A program made the position numbers and the translations under genes. From Psychromonas marina (GTDB taxonomy: Bacteria; Pseudomonadota; Gammaproteobacteria; Enterobacterales; Psychromonadaceae), in contig NZ_BSPQ01000001.1 in NCBI RefSeq assembly GCF_030161115.1, forward strand, positions 620,001 to 684,000: 64,000 nucleotides of DNA. The letters run 5' to 3'. This document shows positions 59,322 through 64,000 of this stretch, in pieces (position 1 is the stretch's first letter; the number at the start of each line of letters is the position of its first letter). The notes under the pieces are model-generated. The model saw only the letters and a program-made list of their open reading frames with translations, ran no database searches and was not told where the DNA came from.

Positions 59322-60413
59322 ATGAAAGCTAAAAAGTATGCACTATTATTAACCTCTTTATTTTTATTTCACACAACCTGCAGCGCTGCGAATTCAGACA
59401 TGATAAATAATCCATTTAATTTAAATACCGAATCAACACTCAGCAATAATTACAATGCTGATATTGATGCTTTTTGGCAGCAGTATGCGCAAGCAAATAC
59501 CTTTCAAGGGATCGACGAAAAAAACATACATACCATTGCTATTACAACCGGAAATGATAAAGCAATTGTGATTAGCCAAGGTCGTAATGAGAGTGTTTTA
59601 AAGTATAAAGAGGTCGCCTATGACCTCAATTTAAAAGGTTACGACCTATTTCTTATCGATCATCGTGGGCAAGGCTTATCTGAGCGTTTTGGTGGAGACC
59701 AATACCGTGGGCACGTCATTCATTTTCAGGATTATGTTGATGACCTTAATCAATATGTTGATTCACTCGCATTAGAGAAAAACTATACACAACGCTATTT
59801 AGTATCCCATTCGATGGGAGGGGCGATTAGTGCTCTTTATTTAGAACAATATAAAACGCCTTTCCAAGGTGCTATTTTTTTCAGTCCAATGCTCTCTATC
59901 AATCTCGGTGGTTTACCCCCTTTTATTGCTAAAGCAGTAACCTATAGCAGTGCTGAAATCTGTAGTTGGTTTAGCGATAAAGCTTGTTATGTACCAGCTG
60001 GAGAAGGTTATACGAAACGTCCTTTTGAAGGTAATCAATTAACCCACAGTGAAAAGCGCTTTTACTCGAGTCAATATAGCTTTGAAAATATACCAGCTAC
60101 GCAGCTTGGTGATGCAACAATGCGTTGGGTAGCGACGAGTATCAGCGCAACAGAGCAAGCAATTAAAGAAGCCAATAAAATTAATATCCCAATATTGCTT
60201 ATTCAAGCAGGCGCTGACGAAGTTGTTACTAGCCAGGGACAAAAAGATTTTTTTGATAATATCAAGAATTGTAAAGATAGTCAGTTTTTAACCATTGATG
60301 GGGCAAAACATGAGATATTAATAGAAAGTGATAAGTACCGTATCACTGCACTTACTCATACCCTTCAATTTTTAATTTCAGTAGCACAAGGTAAACGAAC
60401 ATGTACAAAGTAG
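59322..60413 (+). CDS. pldB: PldB-like lysophospholipase, with signal peptide
   Basis: 363 residues, alpha/beta hydrolase. Oxyanion region LIDHRGQGLSERF, nucleophile elbow SHSMGGAIS, acid in LIQAGADEVV, and His in DGAKHEIL. The order with yigL downstream (13-bp overlap) is as in E. coli pldB-yigL. Unlike E. coli PldB, this protein begins with a Sec-type signal peptide (KKYALLLTSLFLFHTTCSA, cleavage after CSA), so it should act in the periplasm or outside. Expected to release fatty acids from lysophospholipids or monoglycerides. Confidence 0.88.
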   Translation: MKAKKYALLLTSLFLFHTTCSAANSDMINNPFNLNTESTLSNNYNADIDAFWQQYAQANTFQGIDEKNIHTIAITTGNDKAIVISQGRNESVLKYKEVAYDLNLKGYDLFLIDHRGQGLSERFGGDQYRGHVIHFQDYVDDLNQYVDSLALEKNYTQRYLVSHSMGGAISALYLEQYKTPFQGAIFFSPMLSINLGGLPPFIAKAVTYSSAEICSWFSDKACYVPAGEGYTKRPFEGNQLTHSEKRFYSSQYSFENIPATQLGDATMRWVATSISATEQAIKEANKINIPILLIQAGADEVVTSQGQKDFFDNIKNCKDSQFLTIDGAKHEILIESDKYRITALTHTLQFLISVAQGKRTCTK

Positions 60414-61192
60414 CTATTTCAGACCTTGACGGAACATTACTTGGACCTGATCACAAAGTTTCTGCACAAACGAAAAAAAGTATTCATAACTGGATAGAGA
60501 GTGGTCGTAAATTTGTTATTGCAACAGGCCGCCACCATATCGAAGCTAAGAGTTTACAAGATGAACTTGGCGAACCCATTTACCTCATCACATCAAATGG
60601 TGCACGTGTTCACAACAAAGCTGGTGAAATCATTCTAAAACAAAATTTACCCGCCTCTATTGCAACCGAAATTTGTAATATGAACTTTGATGAGAAGGTA
60701 CAAATCAACCTTTTCACTGATGATCACTGGTACGCAAATTTTCGTGAACCAGACCTAGACGGTATGGGACTTGATGCAGGATTTACCTGTCAAGAAACCA
60801 ACTTAAAAACACTCGATAAAAGTAATACGATTAAGATTTTCTTTTGTTGTGATGCTGAAACACTGCAGTCATTGTATGAACAATTAAAAGCTCATTTTGG
60901 CAATAGGATAAATCTCACCTTTTCGTTATCGATATGCTTAGAGGTCATGGACGCAAATACCAATAAAGGTACGGCTGTCGCTGCCGTATTAAAAGAAAAA
61001 GGGCTAACCAACGAAGATGCTATCGCCTTTGGTGATGGAATGAATGATGTTGAAATGTTAAACCTTGTTGGGAAACCGGTATTAATGGCTAACTCTCAAG
61101 TAGAGTTACGTAAAGCCCTACCAGAAGCCGAAGTGACGCTATCGGCGAAAGAACACGGCGTATCAGAAAAAATAAACCAATTATTAGGTTAA
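60401..61192 (+). CDS. yigL: HAD-family sugar / pyridoxal phosphate phosphatase YigL
   Basis: 263 residues, Cof-type HAD hydrolase. Nucleophile Asp8 and Asp10 in AISDLDGTLL, motif II ITSNGARV, motif III Lys in ANTNKGTAV, and motif IV FGDGMNDVEML, with a C2B cap between. E. coli YigL dephosphorylates pyridoxal phosphate and sugar phosphates and helps in sugar-phosphate stress. It overlaps pldB by 13 bp, so it is translationally coupled. Confidence 0.93.
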   Translation: MYKVAISDLDGTLLGPDHKVSAQTKKSIHNWIESGRKFVIATGRHHIEAKSLQDELGEPIYLITSNGARVHNKAGEIILKQNLPASIATEICNMNFDEKVQINLFTDDHWYANFREPDLDGMGLDAGFTCQETNLKTLDKSNTIKIFFCCDAETLQSLYEQLKAHFGNRINLTFSLSICLEVMDANTNKGTAVAAVLKEKGLTNEDAIAFGDGMNDVEMLNLVGKPVLMANSQVELRKALPEAEVTLSAKEHGVSEKINQLLG

Positions 61193-61271
61193 TCCTCCCC
61201 CCTCATAACTTATCCGAACATCAATAAAACGTGCTTCTGCACCGAACAAAAAGCAAACGAATAAGTAATAT

Positions 61272-61288
61272 GAGGGGAAAAACCCCTC
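61272..61288 (+). terminator. Hairpin after yigL
   Basis: GAGGGG / CCCCTC with loop AAAAA, about 80 bp after the yigL stop. GC-rich stem but no U-tract; a probable weak terminator. Confidence 0.45.
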
Positions 61289-61406
61289 GATAACAAGTAA
61301 TTATTACATTTGTCAGATATATTTAATTGCTACAGGATGAAATATATGTAAGCGCTGTTATACTCAATGAGGCTACCAATTACTTTTATGGAACAAAGGT
61401 TTATTT

Positions 61407-62933
61407 ATGCGTCTATCACTCTTGCTATTAACCACACCACTACTTATTACAGCATGTAGTGCTCCACCACCAATACCAGTCGAAGAAAAGCCGATACCTA
61501 TCGTTACTAAAAAAAACTTTTCTCAAGTTTTAGAAAGTAACTTTCGAGGACAATATGTATTTGGTGATGGAAAAGGTTACTTTAAAGCCTGTGATACTAA
61601 CCAAAAATTCTCTGTTGATTCAAGTTTTGTTGTCGATAAGATTTACCAAAAAATAGCCTCAACCCCATACACTCCTGTTTATGTTGAATTTGCTGGAGAA
61701 ATATCTTTTAGCAGCACAGAGCAAAAAGATAATAATGTCATGATGCGCATAGACAGAATACATCACATGGCATTAGCTAAAGCCTCTTTACAGTGTGCTA
61801 AGCCTACAGATACTTTTTTATTCAGAGCAAGTGGCGATGATCCGCATTGGCGTATAAATATCGATAATGAAAAACTCTTCTTTTCAACTAAGGCAAGCAA
61901 CCAAGCTTACGATGTGGAGAATTCTAACTTTAGAAGTACGCAAATAAACTACGTTTACGCGACCAATAAAAAAGGGCAAAAGCTTAAACTTTCCATTCAG
62001 CCAAGCCATTGTTATAACCCTAAGAATAATGAGTATTGGGGATATGTAACAAAAGTGAACAGCGTTTGGGGAGCATTTGATGGCTGTGGTGAACCTGGCT
62101 GGCCACTTAAGGATCAATCTATTATTGGCTATTATCTAAGTAGCAATAATAATACCACTACCAACTTAGCCCTTAATGAAAACTATACCGTTGAATATAG
62201 CGAAACGATTAATAATATAACCACCGTGAAAACGGGTTACTGGAAGACTAATTCACCGAAACACATTTCTGTAATACTATCTAAAGAAGCAGATAAAAAC
62301 ATTCGTCAAGAGCTGATATTAGAGCGACAAGGGCTATCGTTAAGCACCACAACAATAAACAACAACAATATTGTTGAAGTCATCGAAGGTGATGCCCTCG
62401 TGCTTAATAAAATGAATGCCAAGGAGGGAGATGAAACCGTTAAAGTTGATCACATAAATCGAGAATTCAGTGCACAGAATATCGTACCTGATAATGAAGT
62501 GGATATTGAAATCCAAGAAGCGGTTAATAACTACTTCAACATTCATCGTACCGATCCTAAAAACACAAAATTTAGCGCGGTAAAATATGATTTAAATGGC
62601 GATGGTGTTGATGAAGCAATTGTCTTACTTGACTGGTGCTCTAATAAAAATGGCTGTGAAATGCTTATTTTTGAAGGTCAGTCAGACGGATATCGTTTCT
62701 CAAGCCGTGTATCGCGTATCCATGCCCCAATAATCATTTCCACAGCCCAGCATTATTTCTGGCAAAGCTTACTTGTTCAAACTGGCTCAGAATGGTCACA
62801 ACTCAATTTTGATGGGTTAAGCTACCCGATCCACACGCGAGACTTAAGCGCGGTGAGTAAACAAGATTATTCAACCGATGTTGCACTTTTCAGTGACGGA
62901 AAACCCACACAATGGTTCCCCATTAAAATGTAA
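61407..62933 (+). CDS. Unassigned lipoprotein with an EF-hand-like loop
   Basis: 508 residues. Lipoprotein signal with lipobox ITAC (Cys17), then a Pro-rich linker. The first half includes FRGQYVFGDGKGYFKACDTNQ and FRASGDDPHWRINIDNEKL, reminiscent of the NlpE / COG3650-type lipoprotein modules (beta-rich, repeated once near CYNPKNNEYWGYVTKV). The C-terminal part carries KYDLNGDGVDEAIVLLDW, an FG-GAP/EF-hand-like Dx(N)GDG calcium loop seen in surface proteins. Probably an outer-membrane or periplasmic protein; no confident family or function. Strong terminator follows. Confidence 0.72.
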   Translation: MRLSLLLLTTPLLITACSAPPPIPVEEKPIPIVTKKNFSQVLESNFRGQYVFGDGKGYFKACDTNQKFSVDSSFVVDKIYQKIASTPYTPVYVEFAGEISFSSTEQKDNNVMMRIDRIHHMALAKASLQCAKPTDTFLFRASGDDPHWRINIDNEKLFFSTKASNQAYDVENSNFRSTQINYVYATNKKGQKLKLSIQPSHCYNPKNNEYWGYVTKVNSVWGAFDGCGEPGWPLKDQSIIGYYLSSNNNTTTNLALNENYTVEYSETINNITTVKTGYWKTNSPKHISVILSKEADKNIRQELILERQGLSLSTTTINNNNIVEVIEGDALVLNKMNAKEGDETVKVDHINREFSAQNIVPDNEVDIEIQEAVNNYFNIHRTDPKNTKFSAVKYDLNGDGVDEAIVLLDWCSNKNGCEMLIFEGQSDGYRFSSRVSRIHAPIIISTAQHYFWQSLLVQTGSEWSQLNFDGLSYPIHTRDLSAVSKQDYSTDVALFSDGKPTQWFPIKM

Positions 62934-62952
62934 TCGTATCAATGCTAATACT

Positions 62953-62973
62953 AAAGAGGCCAGTGGCCTCTTT
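62953..62973. terminator. Terminator between lipoprotein gene and dacB
   Basis: AAAGAGGCC / GGCCTCTTT with a 3-nt loop, then Ts on the plus strand. Lies between convergent stops. Confidence 0.88.
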
Positions 62974-62988
62974 TTTTATACAAAAATA

Positions 62989-64000
62989 CTATTTAGCGAG
63001 TGGAGTTCTTAAAATAGTTTCGAAGAACGCGTTTTCAAAAAGATACTTAGATGCCGCTTTATCACGTGCTAACTCAGAGGTTAAGGCTGATTGAGGCTCA
63101 CTATAGCCATTGAGTGTCAACACAAATAGACGATCACCCTGCTCTGCTCTTACTACGCCTAATAGATTAGCAACGCCTTTCATCGATCCCGTTTTAGCAA
63201 TCACTTTACCTTTAAATTGCTTCCCCCTGACACCACGATGATATTTTAGGGTGCCATCTACTCCAGCCACCGAAAAACTAGATAACAGGTCAAACTGCAC
63301 ATCATTATTATAGATAAACTGTAATACCGACATAAACAACTCTGCACTCATTAGGTTATGACGAGATAATCCCGAACCATCTGCTAAGTATGCATTTTCT
63401 AAGTCGACGCCTTGTTCAGAAAGAACGGCTTTAACCGCTTGTGCGCCATTTCTAAAATTTCCCGAACGCTGAAAGTAACTGCCACCGATAGTTTTAAACA
63501 GGCTATCCGCAATTAAGTTATCAGAATTTTTCATCATGATTGCAAGTAACTTATCTAACTTAGGGGATTGATAACTTGCTAATATTTGATTATCCCCCCC
63601 CTCATATTGTTTACTCTCCAAACGCACCTTTCCATTCAATTTGATGCCTAACCGGTGTAATTCATTATCGAGAATTTGTGCTACATAATGGAAGGGATCA
63701 TTAACGGAAAAGGCCAATCCAAAAGCACGATCTCGGGGAACCACACACCCCCATAAGTGATAGCTATTTTGGCTGTTTCGCGTCACCTCTAAATCACAGA
63801 ATTGTGCTACTCGCTGCTCTTTAGTGACCACATCGACATCGGCACTGATCGACACGGGTTCATAATCAGGAATAAACAAGGTCGCTTTTTTAGCCCCTTT
63901 ACCCTTTATACTTAAATTACCCTGCACACAGTTTCTATTAACAATAATGGCGTTAGAGGGAGATGTATAACAGACACCTAAGTCATTCCACGCTTGACCA
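62989..64000 (-). CDS. dacB: D-alanyl-D-alanine carboxypeptidase/endopeptidase PBP4, N-terminus outside window
   Basis: 337 codons of the C-terminal part; the frame stays open to base 64000 (WNDLGVCYTSPSNAIIVNRN precedes the internal GTG at 63927, which is not the true start). S13 peptidase: SxN motif MKNSDNLIADSL and KTG motif VIAKTGSMKGVANLLG; the SxxK serine must lie beyond the edge. Periplasmic trimming of peptidoglycan cross-links and pentapeptides. E. coli DacB is 477 residues, so about 140 are missing here. Confidence 0.94.
   Translation of the reverse strand, partial: GQAWNDLGVCYTSPSNAIIVNRNCVQGNLSIKGKGAKKATLFIPDYEPVSISADVDVVTKEQRVAQFCDLEVTRNSQNSYHLWGCVVPRDRAFGLAFSVNDPFHYVAQILDNELHRLGIKLNGKVRLESKQYEGGDNQILASYQSPKLDKLLAIMMKNSDNLIADSLFKTIGGSYFQRSGNFRNGAQAVKAVLSEQGVDLENAYLADGSGLSRHNLMSAELFMSVLQFIYNNDVQFDLLSSFSVAGVDGTLKYHRGVRGKQFKGKVIAKTGSMKGVANLLGVVRAEQGDRLFVLTLNGYSEPQSALTSELARDKAASKYLFENAFFETILRTPLAK

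Overview
The window reads as a contiguous chromosomal segment of a low-GC marine or psychrophilic gammaproteobacterium. Gene content, operon order and protein sequences fit the Psychromonas / Alteromonadales-Vibrionales neighbourhood. This is inferred from remembered protein similarity; no 16S gene is present. The characteristic gammaproteobacterial blocks are lptG-lptF | pepA-holC-valS, bamD | rluD-pgeF-clpB, murJ-ribF-ileS-lspA-fkpB-ispH | rpsT, epmA | frdABCD, efp | epmB, and pldB-yigL.

Layout. 1-7.9 kb is accessory metabolism: a truncated LysR regulator divergent from a YnfM-like MFS exporter; a three-gene minus-strand unit (aldehyde dehydrogenase, TetR, START-domain lipoprotein) headed by a perfect palindromic operator; an orphan GH8 glycosidase lipoprotein; and guaC with a terminator-like hairpin in its leader. 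8-11.4 kb is iron storage: two complementary bacterioferritin subunits (one ferroxidase, one haem-binding) and bfd under a Fur box, followed by an orphan sugar-type binding protein. 11.6-17 kb is transport: a Bcr/CflA MFS, a BCCT carrier and a CynX/NimT-type MFS. The last of these lies in a small stub bounded by three copies of the tRNA-Leu(CAA) 3' end, which suggests past site-specific integrations. 17-33 kb is core: RDD protein, LptFG, PepA, HolC, ValS, an unusual tail of two overlapping genes behind clpB, PgeF, RluD, BamD and GlnB.

33.6-40.8 kb is a type IV pilus minor-pilin operon (fimT/U-pilV-pilW-pilX-pilE-like-pilY1). Its genes are tightly coupled and several starts had to be moved to internal ATG/GTG/TTG codons. 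40.9-49.3 kb holds ispH, fkpB, lspA, ileS, ribF and murJ facing rpsT, which starts with TTG and has a long structured leader. 49.3-56.2 kb holds all three parts of EF-P activation (epmA, efp, epmB) interleaved with fumarate reductase. 56.2-64 kb holds a rhomboid protease, proS, a secreted PldB-like hydrolase with yigL, a large unassigned lipoprotein and the C-terminal part of dacB, cut by the window edge.

Most of the window is ordinary housekeeping sequence. The accessory observations that deserve a look are the ALDH-TetR-START unit, the tRNA-Leu end duplications, the split-function bacterioferritin pair, the duplicated intergenic segment that carries a Fur box in only one copy, the guaC leader hairpin, and the methyltransferase / zinc-binding-like pair overlapping the end of clpB. 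I see no CRISPR array, no complete insertion sequence and no prophage.
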